A stretch of DNA of 64,000 nt from Maribellus comscasis. GTDB lineage: Bacteria > Bacteroidota > Bacteroidia > Bacteroidales > Prolixibacteraceae. The notes under the pieces were generated by a model. The model worked only from the letters and a program-made list of their open reading frames with translations. It was not told where the DNA came from and searched no databases. The stretch is from NCBI RefSeq assembly GCF_009762775.1, contig NZ_CP046401.1:496001-560000 (forward strand), in the 5' to 3' direction. Positions 17,173-26,621 of this stretch are shown one piece after another (the first letter of the stretch is position 1; each line of letters begins with the position of its first letter). A program made the translations under genes and the position numbers.

Positions 17173-18861
17173 ATGAAAAAAACTGTATTTACTTCATTGT
17201 TAACTCTATTGTTTTTTATTGCTTTTGCACAAGACCGAATTAACGGGTATAATTTTGCCACGCGAAGCGAAGTAATTGCTCAAAACGGAATGGCTTGTAC
17301 CAGTCAGCCGCTGGCAACACAGGCAGCGCTCGACATTTTAAAAGCGGGTGGAAATGCCATTGATGCAGCGATTGCAGCCAACGCCGTACTTGGACTAACC
17401 GAACCAACAGGAAACGGAATGGGAGGCGATTTGTTTGCTATTGTTTGGGATGCCAAAACAAAAAAATTATACGGCTTAAATGCCAGTGGCCGCTCTCCCT
17501 ACGATTTAACACTCGACTATTTTAAACAGAACGGTTATAAAAAAATTCCACCATTGGGCCCGCTACCGGTTTCTGTTCCGGGTTGTGTAGATGGCTGGTT
17601 TGAATTGCATAAAAAATTTGGGACCAAACCGATGAGCGAAATTCTGGATCCGGCAATTCAATATGCCCGAAATGGTTTTCCTTTATCAGAATTAATCGCT
17701 TATTACTGGCAAAGAAGCACCCGTTCGCTAAAACAATTTCCAGGTTTTGAAGAAATTTTTATGCCCGGCGGGAAAGCGCCTGAAAAAGGCGAAATATTCA
17801 AAAATCCTTATCTCGCAAATACGTTTGAATTGATTGCCAAAGAAGGTCGCGATGTTTTTTACAAAGGTGAGATTGCTGAAAAGATAGTAAAATATGTACG
17901 CGATCAAGGTGGATTTCTGAGCATGAAAGATTTTGAAGATCATCATTCAGATTGGGTTGAACCGATTTCTGTAAATTACCGTGGTTACGATGTTTGGGAA
18001 CTTCCGCCCAACGGACAGGGAACAGCTGCTTTGGAAATGCTGAACATCATGAAACACTTTGATGTTGCGTCCATGGGATTTGGTTCGCCGGAATACATTC
18101 ACCTTTTTGTGGAGGCTAAAAAACTGGCTTTTGAAGACCGTGCGAAATACTATTCTGACCCTGATTTTAATGATTTGCCCATTGAAGAGCTAATTTCTGA
18201 AAAATACGGAGAAGAACAGGCAGCAATGATTAACCCGGAACGGGCAGCGCGCAGCTATCCGGCGTGGGGAATGGAACACGGAAATACCATTTACATGACC
18301 GTCGCCGACAAAGAAGGAAATATGGTTTCGCTGATTCAAAGTAATTTCCGGGGAATGGGCTCGGGAATGACTCCCGGAAAACTGGGTTTTATTTTGCAGG
18401 ACCGCGGGGAGCTTTTTTCGTTGGAAGAAGGACACATGAATGTTTACGAGCCGCATAAAAGGCCATTCCATACCATTATTCCTGCTTTTGTAACAAAAGA
18501 TGGCGAACCGTTTCTCAGTTTTGGCGTAATGGGTGGCGACATGCAACCGCAAGGACACGTTCAGATTATTTGCAACATTATCGATTTTGGAATGAATATT
18601 CAGGAGGCCGGCGATGCCCCGAGAATTCAGCACACAGGCTCAAGCGATCCAACCGGCGGCACCATGACCGACGGTGGCGATGTTACTTTGGAATCAGGTT
18701 TTGAATATGAAACCATCCGTGCGCTGATGCAAAAAGGCCACAAAATTGGCTATGCCTACGGACCATATGGCGGTTACCAGGCGATAAAATGGGACAGTAA
18801 AAACAAAGTGTTTTACGGAGCGTCGGAATCACGTAAAGACGGGCAAGCTGCCGGGTATTAA
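17173..18861 (+). CDS. ggt: Gamma-glutamyltransferase (glutathione hydrolase)
   Basis: Exported Ntn-hydrolase precursor that hydrolyses gamma-glutamyl bonds of glutathione and related compounds. Start at ATG 17173 gives a signal peptide (MKKTVFTSLLTLLFFIAFAQ). NGMGGDLFAIVWD matches the gamma-glutamyl binding region. Thr372 in HGNTIYMTVAD is the expected autocleavage and nucleophile residue, although the usual T-T-H reads N-T-I here. RGMGSGM and GVMGGDMQPQGH follow. The preceding ATPase ends within 12 nt, and a Crp/Fnr gene follows 36 nt downstream. Confidence 0.9.
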   Translation: MKKTVFTSLLTLLFFIAFAQDRINGYNFATRSEVIAQNGMACTSQPLATQAALDILKAGGNAIDAAIAANAVLGLTEPTGNGMGGDLFAIVWDAKTKKLYGLNASGRSPYDLTLDYFKQNGYKKIPPLGPLPVSVPGCVDGWFELHKKFGTKPMSEILDPAIQYARNGFPLSELIAYYWQRSTRSLKQFPGFEEIFMPGGKAPEKGEIFKNPYLANTFELIAKEGRDVFYKGEIAEKIVKYVRDQGGFLSMKDFEDHHSDWVEPISVNYRGYDVWELPPNGQGTAALEMLNIMKHFDVASMGFGSPEYIHLFVEAKKLAFEDRAKYYSDPDFNDLPIEELISEKYGEEQAAMINPERAARSYPAWGMEHGNTIYMTVADKEGNMVSLIQSNFRGMGSGMTPGKLGFILQDRGELFSLEEGHMNVYEPHKRPFHTIIPAFVTKDGEPFLSFGVMGGDMQPQGHVQIICNIIDFGMNIQEAGDAPRIQHTGSSDPTGGTMTDGGDVTLESGFEYETIRALMQKGHKIGYAYGPYGGYQAIKWDSKNKVFYGASESRKDGQAAGY

Positions 18862-18897
18862 ATCAAATCCGGCGGCGAGGCAAAAAAACGTAGTGCA

Positions 18898-19470
18898 ATG
18901 AAAAAAGCCTTAAATGAGTACATAAAACAATATGTCCATCTATCGAAAAATGAAACAGAGGCAATAGAGAAAATTCTGACTCACAAAAAAATACATAAAA
19001 AAGAACTCGTTGCAGAAACTGGCAAGGCTTGCACAAAAGTGCTATTTATAGAAAAAGGCTATTTCCGATTTTTTCATCTCGACACAAATGGAAATGAAAT
19101 AACCAGCGATTTTTATTTTGCTCCAAGCTTTATAACATCTTACACCAGCTTTATTACGGGAGAACCATCTTTTGTTAATGTTCAGGCCATGGTGGATATG
19201 GAAGTACTGGAGTTTCAGAGAAGTGAGTTATATGAGTTGTACTCCCTCTATCCTGCTATTGAAAGGCTCGGGCGTTTAATTGCGGAAGAAGTTGCAATAA
19301 CTTCGGAAAGGCACCTTTTTTTATTATTAAACCAAACTGCCGAAATACGCTACAAAACACTTCTGAAAAAAAATCCTGAATATGTAAATACCATTCCTTT
19401 GCAATATATCGCTTCTTATCTCGGTATCACCAAGGAAACACTAAGCCGAATGCGAAAATCCATCCGATAA
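18898..19470 (+). CDS. Crp/Fnr family transcriptional regulator
   Basis: Regulator of 190 residues with an N-terminal cyclic-nucleotide-binding-like beta-barrel (about 20-120; KVLFIEKGYFRFFHLDTNGN) and a short C-terminal winged helix (LQYIASYLGITKETLSRMR). The sensor lacks an N-terminal cysteine cluster of the Fnr type, so it is not an obvious oxygen sensor. A perfect TTGAT-N4-ATCAA palindrome lies 6 nt after its stop, ahead of a lipoprotein/outer-membrane pair that it may control (inference). Confidence 0.88.
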   Translation: MKKALNEYIKQYVHLSKNETEAIEKILTHKKIHKKELVAETGKACTKVLFIEKGYFRFFHLDTNGNEITSDFYFAPSFITSYTSFITGEPSFVNVQAMVDMEVLEFQRSELYELYSLYPAIERLGRLIAEEVAITSERHLFLLLNQTAEIRYKTLLKKNPEYVNTIPLQYIASYLGITKETLSRMRKSIR

Positions 19471-19475
19471 TTTTT

Positions 19476-19489
19476 TTGATATTTATCAA
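19476..19489. promoter_or_regulatory. Perfect FNR/CRP-type palindrome
   Basis: TTGATATTTATCAA exactly matches the FNR-type consensus TTGAT-N4-ATCAA, located just after a Crp/Fnr-family gene and 68 bp before the downstream lipoprotein ATG at 19544. A promoter-like TACTTTG at 19513 lies between. This is the natural operator candidate for the neighbouring regulator. Confidence 0.55.
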
Positions 19490-19543
19490 TAGAAATCGTT
19501 TTTGTTCTGCGGTACTTTGTTTCGAAAACAATGTACAATTAAA

Positions 19544-20263
19544 ATGAAAACGACAACATTAAACATTTGGCTCATCGCGTGTATATTTCTTCTGAATGCA
19601 TGTGAAAAAGAGGATCTCTCTTTTGAAAGCGGAGATATTGAGATTGAAGTTGAAACCGGCAAGAACTGGTTGCACGACTATCCTCTATTTTTGGGAATAA
19701 CAAAAAAAAATCCCCCTCAATTTGCGATTTGGGTTGAGGATACGCTCGGAAACTATCTTTCAACGGTTTTTGTCACCTACAAAATTGCTACGGAAGACTG
19801 GGTAAACAATAATGGAAACCGGCGCAAAGAAGCTCTTCCACACTGGTGTTTTCAACGAGGGATTATTTATGACGACGGGTTAATGCTTCCAACAAAAAAA
19901 CATCCGCTGACAGACGGAATTACCGGGGCAACTCCAAAAGAAAATACAACCATCCAAATACAGCCTAAAAACCTGGAAACACCATTTGTGGTAAAAGCCG
20001 AATTTAATCATTCAACCGACTTTAATGAGGCTTATCCCCAAAGCGCCAAAGAAGGAAACAACGATTATTCGGGAGGAGAAGAAGGTAGCGGACAGCCCGC
20101 CGTAATTTATTCTGCAACCGTGCTTTCCACCACAAAAAAAACAGAATTTATTTTAATTGGGCACAGCAGCCCGGATGGAAATGACGGCATTGTTTATGGC
20201 TCCACAAATGGACTCACTTCTGCAAAATCAATTGTAAAGAATATCAGAATAACGGTAAGATGA
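19544..20263 (+). CDS. Putative lipoprotein, DUF2271-like
   Basis: About 239 residues starting at ATG 19544, with a lipoprotein signal (WLIACIFLLNACEK; lipobox LNAC). The segment FAIWVEDTLGNYLSTVFVTY resembles DUF2271 proteins, which are periplasmic and of unknown function, often next to redox membrane systems. The C-terminal region has DGNDGIVYGSTNG. An upstream in-frame start at 19502 would destroy the signal peptide. Its stop overlaps the next gene (ATGA). Confidence 0.65.
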   Translation: MKTTTLNIWLIACIFLLNACEKEDLSFESGDIEIEVETGKNWLHDYPLFLGITKKNPPQFAIWVEDTLGNYLSTVFVTYKIATEDWVNNNGNRRKEALPHWCFQRGIIYDDGLMLPTKKHPLTDGITGATPKENTTIQIQPKNLETPFVVKAEFNHSTDFNEAYPQSAKEGNNDYSGGEEGSGQPAVIYSATVLSTTKKTEFILIGHSSPDGNDGIVYGSTNGLTSAKSIVKNIRITVR

Positions 20264-20787
20264 AACCAATGAAAAAAATAATATTTTATGCGGCTTTGCT
20301 GTCACTTTGGACCTTTGGGATTAAAGCGCAAAATAACAACCAGGTATCTCTCCAATTTTCATTTAACCAGTTTGAAGTTGGGTACCAACATAAAATATTC
20401 TCGCCAAATCTGTGGGGTGAAATTTTTGTAGGAGCAGGCAATCAAGACGTCAACACTCGTTTTGATGATTTTCTGACGGGATTAAAGGTGGGCTACAATG
20501 TTTTTTCACACAAAAGGGATAAGCTTGATGTTCACTCAATATGGGGCATTTATATTCCAAAAAACAAACTTTACACTGCAATAACTCCAATGGTTGGGAC
20601 GGGTACCCAATATGCACGCTCCATTGGGAAAACAGGCAAACATAACCTGTTTATCTCCGCCAACTTCAGATATGGAAAACGTGATTATAAACAGAAATAT
20701 TCATCAGAAACAATAACCGTTTCCAAAACAGGTTCATTTGAGGTATCCCGATTAGTTTTTTCGCTGGGCTACAGTTTTAAATTTTAA
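20260..20787 (+). CDS. Putative outer-membrane beta-barrel protein
   Basis: Exported protein of 175 residues with a signal peptide (IIFYAALLSLWTFGIKAQ) and alternating hydrophobic strands ending in an aromatic C terminus (LVFSLGYSFKF), typical of small outer-membrane barrels. No specific family recognised. It overlaps the lipoprotein gene by 4 nt, so the two are co-translated and probably act together. Confidence 0.65.
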   Translation: MKPMKKIIFYAALLSLWTFGIKAQNNNQVSLQFSFNQFEVGYQHKIFSPNLWGEIFVGAGNQDVNTRFDDFLTGLKVGYNVFSHKRDKLDVHSIWGIYIPKNKLYTAITPMVGTGTQYARSIGKTGKHNLFISANFRYGKRDYKQKYSSETITVSKTGSFEVSRLVFSLGYSFKF

Positions 20788-21092
20788 GCCTTTGCAAATA
20801 ATTTGCCAAGATCTGGCTATCCAAATATTTTCTATATCCGTCGTGTTGAGAAAGAGAACCCCGGATGAATAAAACCCTGAGATAAATATAAATTGCGACC
20901 CTTGCCAACCCTGATTGCAATCCATTTTCAAAGTATGGATTACAAACAATCATGCTACCATTCCATGAAGCAACAGTTCAGGTGAAAGCTGTAATTTATG
21001 GGAGAAAAACTACAGAAAAATCTCTTTATATCAAGAAACAGCTCTAATTTACTGTTGAAATACAATTCTCGGGTATTGAGTCAGGCAGCTTT
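20788..21092. other. Intergenic stretch, no recognised feature
   Basis: About 305 bp between convergent genes. Contains a 31-codon frame (20952-21047) with no family match I can recognise. No clear terminator or repeat seen. Confidence 0.4.
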
Positions 21093-22091
21093 TTATTTTT
21101 CCAGAAACATCAAAAGTTCATAAATGGAACCAAATGTTTCGTTTGTATTTTCTTTTTGGTAAGTCCAGGAATTTTCTTTTACAGAAACAACAAAATCAGG
21201 ATTGGCTTTCATTACTATTTGATAACCCAAACGGTTAAACGCCCGCAGTGTCCAGGTTAGCGAAAGCCCCTCTCCTTCTACTTTAACTTTGGCTTTAAAA
21301 TCTTTTTTGAAAAAATATTCTCCTTCCTGCAAATCAAAACCAACATTTTCGTTTTTAAACAGCTGATTCAACCAACCATTTAAAACAGCATCTTCCGGTG
21401 CTCCCTGATAATTTCCGGTTTCGGTAACAATCCACAATTTATCCACTTCACGCAGCGCGATATTTAAATCGTGTGTTGAAAGAATGATTGTTTTTCCTTT
21501 TTCTTTTGCCAAAATCTGCAAAAGATGAAATATTTCGTATTTGTTGCTTACATCAAGAAATGCGGTGGGTTCATCCAAAATAATTACCGGAGTATCCTGC
21601 GCCAAAGCCCGGGCAATCATCGCCCGCTGACGTTCACCATCGCTTAACTGAATAGTTTGCCGGCTTTCAAATCCAGACAGCCCAACCTTTTTTATTGCAT
21701 CTCCTACTTTTTGTTTGTCTTCGGCAGTTAAACGACCAATCCAGTTTGTGTAAGGGAAACGTCCAAAAGCAACCAGATCAAAAACCGTCATGTTTGCCAC
21801 GCGGATATTTTCAGTAGAAACAAAACTGATAATTTGAGCAACGTCGCGTGAATCAATCGTTTTTAATTCATCACCGTTTAATTTTATGTTTCCTGAAAAA
21901 TAATCCTGAAAACCAACAAGCGAACGCAGCAAGGTACTTTTACCAATTCCGTTACTTCCAATCAGCGCCACCATTTCGCCCGGACAAGCAGAAAAATCAA
22001 TTCCGGAAAGAATTTCCAAAGGTTTTGCTCCCGACTGCTCGTAACCAACCGATAAATTATCCAACTCAATATTGAAACCCTGCCCGCTCAT
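21093..22091 (-). CDS. ABC transporter ATP-binding protein, FecE/BtuD type
   Basis: Cytoplasmic ATPase of about 332 residues powering an iron-siderophore, haem or cobalamin importer. Walker A is ALIGSNGIGKSTLLRSLVG, the signature IQLSDGERQRAMIARAL and Walker B VIILDEPTAFLD, followed by the switch histidine in STHD. I chose ATG 22091 because it overlaps the permease stop as ATGA; the longer frame to 22130 would run into the permease gene. A ~80-residue C-terminal extension with mixed strands follows the ATPase core. Confidence 0.9.
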   Translation of the reverse strand: MSGQGFNIELDNLSVGYEQSGAKPLEILSGIDFSACPGEMVALIGSNGIGKSTLLRSLVGFQDYFSGNIKLNGDELKTIDSRDVAQIISFVSTENIRVANMTVFDLVAFGRFPYTNWIGRLTAEDKQKVGDAIKKVGLSGFESRQTIQLSDGERQRAMIARALAQDTPVIILDEPTAFLDVSNKYEIFHLLQILAKEKGKTIILSTHDLNIALREVDKLWIVTETGNYQGAPEDAVLNGWLNQLFKNENVGFDLQEGEYFFKKDFKAKVKVEGEGLSLTWTLRAFNRLGYQIVMKANPDFVVSVKENSWTYQKENTNETFGSIYELLMFLEK

Positions 22092-23140
22092 GAAACAGAA
22101 GCAAATTTTTTGTTTTTGATTATCATCCACATAATTATCGGAATTCCAATAATGGCAGTTACCGAGTTGATGGGCAGCGTTGTTTGCATTCCAGGAAGTT
22201 GCGAAACGATATCGCTAAAAAGCATCACAATACTTCCGGTTAAAATAACCGCAGGCACCAAAACCAAATGATTTGATGTTTTAAAAATTACGCGGCAAAT
22301 ATGAGGAACGGCGATTCCGATAAAACCAATCGGGCCACAAAATGCAGTAATTGTTCCGGCGAGTAAACTTGTACTCAAGAAAATAATTATTCGACTTGAA
22401 ATAATTTTTACCCCCAGCGAACGTGCATAATTTTCACCCAAAAGAAACGCATTTAAATCTTTTATCTTAAAAAAAGCGAGTATAATTCCGAGAATAATTG
22501 CAGGTGCCATCACCGAAAGTTGTGCATTGGTAACACTCCCCAAACTTCCCATTGTCCAGATGATAAACGCTTTTAACATCGATTCGTTACTGAAATATTG
22601 AAGAATACTTACAATTGCTGAGACGGCACTGGTAAATAAAATCCCCAGGATCAAAATAGTCATTATATCGTTTACGCGTGTAGAAACGTACAACACAAGC
22701 AGCATCACCAGGAAAGAACCAATCCATGCAACAATGGCAAGCGGCCAGGCTCCGGTTAATGTTACCACACCAAATGCAAACACCGAAGAAAAGCCAAGAA
22801 CAAAAAGCGCGACTCCCAAACTAGCTCCGGCACTAATACCCAAAACAAAGGGCCCTGCCAGCGGATTTCGAAAAACGGTTTGCATTTGCAGCCCGCTAAC
22901 CGAAAGCGCGGCTCCGGTTAAAATTGCAGTTATTGCTTTGGGCAAGCGGAATTCAAGAATTATTGTTCTGAATGTGGCATTACTTCCTTCCGATGAAAAA
23001 ATGGACAAGAAAATTTGTTTTAACGGAACAATTACCGAACCAAGCAAAAGATCGGCAAGCAGCAGCAATAAAAAAAGTACGCCCAGTATAAAAAACACTG
23101 CGCGGACTGACGACATTTTATGTTCCTGTGGCGGATTCAT
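22088..23140 (-). CDS. FecCD-family ABC permease
   Basis: Integral inner-membrane permease of 350 residues with about ten hydrophobic segments and family motifs LRLPKAITAILTGAALSVSG (as EFRLPKA...) and GPIGFIGIAVPHICR. It forms the channel of an iron-complex or cobalamin importer together with the ATPase downstream. Start and stop overlap both neighbours by ATGA, showing a tightly coupled operon. Confidence 0.92.
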   Translation of the reverse strand: MNPPQEHKMSSVRAVFFILGVLFLLLLLADLLLGSVIVPLKQIFLSIFSSEGSNATFRTIILEFRLPKAITAILTGAALSVSGLQMQTVFRNPLAGPFVLGISAGASLGVALFVLGFSSVFAFGVVTLTGAWPLAIVAWIGSFLVMLLVLYVSTRVNDIMTILILGILFTSAVSAIVSILQYFSNESMLKAFIIWTMGSLGSVTNAQLSVMAPAIILGIILAFFKIKDLNAFLLGENYARSLGVKIISSRIIIFLSTSLLAGTITAFCGPIGFIGIAVPHICRVIFKTSNHLVLVPAVILTGSIVMLFSDIVSQLPGMQTTLPINSVTAIIGIPIIMWMIIKNKKFASVS

Positions 23141-24261
23141 TCTACTTCTTTGTAATACACCAAATCCTCATTAATTGTTCCCGGATAAAAAACAGAAATC
23201 AAATCGCGCAGAATTAAATTTGGATAAACTGTGCCGCTTTCCCAAAAATCGTTACCGCCATTTTCACTCATTTTATTGTTGTTATTAAACAAACGACCAC
23301 TCTTTAAAACGCCAAAATTTTTAAAACGCTGATCAGTTGCAATAATATCTTTTCTGGATGACAAAAGTCCCATATTTATCCATACATCCACTTCATTTCC
23401 GTAAGTCAGCGCGTTTTCAAAAGAAATCACATAACTTTCATGCGAATCGTTATCCTTTCCAATGTAATCACCGCCGGCATCTTTTATCATGTTCGCCAAA
23501 TAGGAATCTCCACCCGGAATCCACCACGAATCTTTGTAAGGCGATCCAACCAAAACTTTGGGTTTGTTTTGTTTGTCTTTCACCTTTTCTTTTAAAGAAA
23601 GATAATCTTCTTTTATTTGGGTAAAAAATTGTTGAGCTTCATTTTCTTTTTGATACAAAGCACCTACAAATTTTATCCATTCCACTTTTCCGAGCGGTGT
23701 TTCCTCCAAGTATTCCGCATTCATTATCACCGGAATTCCTAATTCTTCCAGTTTTTTCACATGTGTTGTGACCTCGCTCCCAACTCCGTAAAGCATCACC
23801 ACATCGGGATGTTGATTTAAAATCATTTCGTAATTCAGGTTCTGTCCATAACCAACATCAACCACTTTCCCTGATTCCACATATTGCAAAATCTGCGGGT
23901 TTGAAACATAATTTGCTCCCGAAATACCAACAACCGAGTTATTCTCACTCAAAACCTCAATAAAACCGAGGTGCGATGTTGACATACATATAATTCGCTG
24001 AATCGGGGTGCGGATAATATTTTTATTTTGCAGCGAATCGGGAACAGATATTTCCTTAGGCACCAGAAAATACTCTACTTTTACATTTTGTGCTTTCTCC
24101 CAGGGATTAAAGACGCTGAGTTTTACAATTCCGCTATTTTCTCCGATACTAAAACCACCTGCAAATTCATTGGAGCTCACTTCATTGTGCTGCGCCGTTT
24201 TATCGTTCACACATGAACTCAAGAAAAGAATAAAAAGGATAAATATTGAAAATCGTTGCAT
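23137..24261 (-). CDS. FecB/BtuF-like substrate-binding lipoprotein
   Basis: Periplasmic binding lipoprotein of 374 residues with lipobox LSSC (Cys17). The two-lobe periplasmic-binding fold of the helical-backbone type is seen in IQRIICMSTSHLGFIEVL and HPDVVMLYG, with SYLANMIKDAGGDYIGKDN near the C-terminal lobe. It delivers an iron chelate, haem or corrinoid to the permease encoded immediately downstream. No cobalamin riboswitch is visible upstream, so I favour an iron chelate (weak inference). Confidence 0.85.
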   Translation of the reverse strand: MQRFSIFILFILFLSSCVNDKTAQHNEVSSNEFAGGFSIGENSGIVKLSVFNPWEKAQNVKVEYFLVPKEISVPDSLQNKNIIRTPIQRIICMSTSHLGFIEVLSENNSVVGISGANYVSNPQILQYVESGKVVDVGYGQNLNYEMILNQHPDVVMLYGVGSEVTTHVKKLEELGIPVIMNAEYLEETPLGKVEWIKFVGALYQKENEAQQFFTQIKEDYLSLKEKVKDKQNKPKVLVGSPYKDSWWIPGGDSYLANMIKDAGGDYIGKDNDSHESYVISFENALTYGNEVDVWINMGLLSSRKDIIATDQRFKNFGVLKSGRLFNNNNKMSENGGNDFWESGTVYPNLILRDLISVFYPGTINEDLVYYKEVE

Positions 24262-24270
24262 TTTGTTGTT

Positions 24271-26448
24271 CTACCAGGGAAAATATGAGATCTTCTTTGT
24301 TACAAATTTTTTCCCGTTGTTAAAGCGTACAAAGTAAACACCTGCAACGTTTCCCCACAAATCAATTCGAATCTTTTTTTCCTGTTGATTGGAATAGATT
24401 ACTTCGACCTGTTGCCCGAGCAAATTAAAAACTGATATATTTTTTAAGCTGATTTCAGTGCCCGTTTCCAACGTAAAATAGGAATTTGTAGGGTTAGGAT
24501 ATACAGCAATCTGTAGTGGGTCGTCAACCACATGAGGTTCATCTGACTCGCCATAAATATTACAGGCAACAACTTCAAAAACATTTGAAGCGGAATAACC
24601 ATCGGGATTTATGTTCGCAAAATTGTACCACATACTTCCACTTTTGAAATAGAAGAAATTTACAGAATCTGTCTCCCGGACCGATTGATATACAGCAAAA
24701 GTATCCGTTGAGCTCATATTTTCCAACTCAAAACCTATATAGAAATTTCCATCTGGCTGCACATCGCTTTCAAAGCCAATGTAGTTCATGGCGTCTTCTA
24801 CAAAAAAATCAAGATCAACCGATTGAGAATACAAAAGCTGTCCCGGTAAATTTGTTCCATTGTACACTTTTATAACGACTTTTCCACCGGAACCGGTATC
24901 ATAAACTCTGCCCACACCAAGTGACACTCCCTGAATAGTTTCGGCTCCGTCAATCGAAAATTTTTCCACAACCTCAGTAATTCCGGCATCGTTTGTTCCT
25001 CCCCAATAGCCTGAAAAATCGCCGTCAACTGTTATTGTCCGTAGTTGATGCTCGTCTTCGTCGGTCAAATTGGTAAAAGCGCCACAAAGTTCCTCCTCCT
25101 GATAAAAACGCTTTCCATATACATAACTTGCTCCCGTTTCTTCGGGGTCGAGCCAGTGTTTGAGTTGTTTGGTTATATCCGATTTGTAATCCCATGCCAT
25201 ATCAAAACGTGCAAAATAATCATCAATCGGTTTTTCACACTTTGCCGAACCGCCGGTTAAAGTTCCAATCAGGTTTTTGTTACGATTAAACAATCCTCCC
25301 CCAGACGACCCGCTTTCAGTAACGCCCTCATCCCAACGGCCAACTTTAATAAACGCATTATCAACATAATGTGAATTAAAATCACTAAATCCGGGCTTGT
25401 CATAATCAAAAGATATCTTTTTTATATCCCCCCAGGGATGGTGAATCGCAACTGCTGTGTCGCTCATTGTACCTGATTTATCCCAACCAACATAATATGG
25501 TCTGTACTCCGGTGGCGGAACAAGGCTCATTTCAGCCAATGCAAAATCCAGACTGTCAAACCGGGCTTTCATGATCGCTCCGGAGACAGAATTTGAAGGG
25601 TCGCCGTCTAAAGGTGAACAATAAGGACTTTCATAATTAAAAGCATAAATTGTTGTTTCCGCATATTCCCATCTGTCATAGCAATGTGCTGCCGAAATAA
25701 CATATGGCGTTTCATCCTCAGCTGTATTATTTATTAACGTTCCCGAGCAAACCTCCGTACCATTTACAATTAACCGGCAAGCCGCGTCCCTCACGTCCGA
25801 CCAGTCTTTTCCAATTTCACAATTCACATCAATATTACAGGAGCCGGCAACGGTAGGATAAAAAGGCCTCCTATCGTCGCTTTTTATAATGCCTGCAAAA
25901 TCGTGATTTACCCGGGAAACAGCAAAAGTTTCATCCGGGTCATAACCAGCAGGAATTTCGTATTGAACCGTAATCTCGTCACCGGCAACAGGCATAACTG
26001 CAAATTTCCCGGTAGACTTGTTGTTAAAGGAAGTAAAAGCCCCAAGCACGTGTTTGGTGTTTTCATTGAACAAAAACAAGCGCGCACCCGCCGGAAGATT
26101 AAAACTGCTAAAAATCAGATTTAAAGATTTTGCGCCTTCTGATACTATATTTAGCCTCCAAATTTGAGTTCCGTCATTTGCGGTCGTCCATACACCGGAA
26201 TTGGCAACAGTATAATTTACTTCAAAAGAAGTCGCAAATCTGAACGGTTTTAGCTGAACAGAATTATTATATTCACCAATAGCCTGTTTCAGCAAAATAT
26301 CATTATCCAAATCCGGCATTCTTTCAACCGGTATTTTTGCGCTTTTAAGCCCTAAAAATTCAAGAGGTTTTCCACCTTGCGAAATCTGTCCTACAGATGA
26401 ATACTCAAACAGAAAGATTCCGGCAAGAATCATCAAAATTATCCGCAT
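24271..26448 (-). CDS. Secreted trypsin-like serine protease with T9SS sorting domain
   Basis: Exported protein of about 725 residues. Signal peptide, then a propeptide-like region, then a chymotrypsin-fold domain (about 215-445) of lysyl-endopeptidase type: His in ISAAHCYDR, Asp in LDFALAEM, nucleophile Ser in ESGSSGGGLFN. A beta-rich region precedes a C-terminal type IX secretion domain (VYPNPTNSYF ... VYFVRFNNGKKFVTKKI). Start uncertain between ATG 26448, ATG 26457 and TTG 26466; the last lies inside the promoter-like box. It sits 9 nt upstream of the FecBCD-like operon, suggesting joint expression. Confidence 0.88.
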   Translation of the reverse strand: MRIILMILAGIFLFEYSSVGQISQGGKPLEFLGLKSAKIPVERMPDLDNDILLKQAIGEYNNSVQLKPFRFATSFEVNYTVANSGVWTTANDGTQIWRLNIVSEGAKSLNLIFSSFNLPAGARLFLFNENTKHVLGAFTSFNNKSTGKFAVMPVAGDEITVQYEIPAGYDPDETFAVSRVNHDFAGIIKSDDRRPFYPTVAGSCNIDVNCEIGKDWSDVRDAACRLIVNGTEVCSGTLINNTAEDETPYVISAAHCYDRWEYAETTIYAFNYESPYCSPLDGDPSNSVSGAIMKARFDSLDFALAEMSLVPPPEYRPYYVGWDKSGTMSDTAVAIHHPWGDIKKISFDYDKPGFSDFNSHYVDNAFIKVGRWDEGVTESGSSGGGLFNRNKNLIGTLTGGSAKCEKPIDDYFARFDMAWDYKSDITKQLKHWLDPEETGASYVYGKRFYQEEELCGAFTNLTDEDEHQLRTITVDGDFSGYWGGTNDAGITEVVEKFSIDGAETIQGVSLGVGRVYDTGSGGKVVIKVYNGTNLPGQLLYSQSVDLDFFVEDAMNYIGFESDVQPDGNFYIGFELENMSSTDTFAVYQSVRETDSVNFFYFKSGSMWYNFANINPDGYSASNVFEVVACNIYGESDEPHVVDDPLQIAVYPNPTNSYFTLETGTEISLKNISVFNLLGQQVEVIYSNQQEKKIRIDLWGNVAGVYFVRFNNGKKFVTKKISYFPW

Positions 26449-26463
26449 AAAAAGCATTTTCGC

Positions 26464-26471
26464 CAAAATTA
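26464..26471 (-). promoter_or_regulatory. -7 promoter element upstream of the protease
   Basis: On the minus strand this reads TAATTTTG, a match to TAnnTTTG, just ahead of the candidate ATG codons at 26457 and 26448. This implies a very short leader and argues against the TTG start inside the box. Confidence 0.4.
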
Positions 26472-26621
26472 TTAAAATACTTAGGAATCAATATACTTTT
26501 TCAATCAATTTGCTGAATTTTATCGAATTATGTTCAAACAATAAATTCAAAACTATGTTTATTAATTTAATTACGCTAAATTGTATGTTATTATTGTATC
26601 ACCTTCTTAAATGATTAAACC

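Noticed and set aside
20952..21047. 31-codon frame (MLPFHEATVQVKAVIYGRKT...) faintly like a recombinase N terminus
   Set aside because: Too short and similarity too weak to call an integrase remnant.
24262..26621. Cobalamin riboswitch upstream of the FecBCD/BtuCDF-like operon
   Set aside because: No B12-box or conserved multi-stem leader seen; the binding-protein gene directly follows the protease gene.
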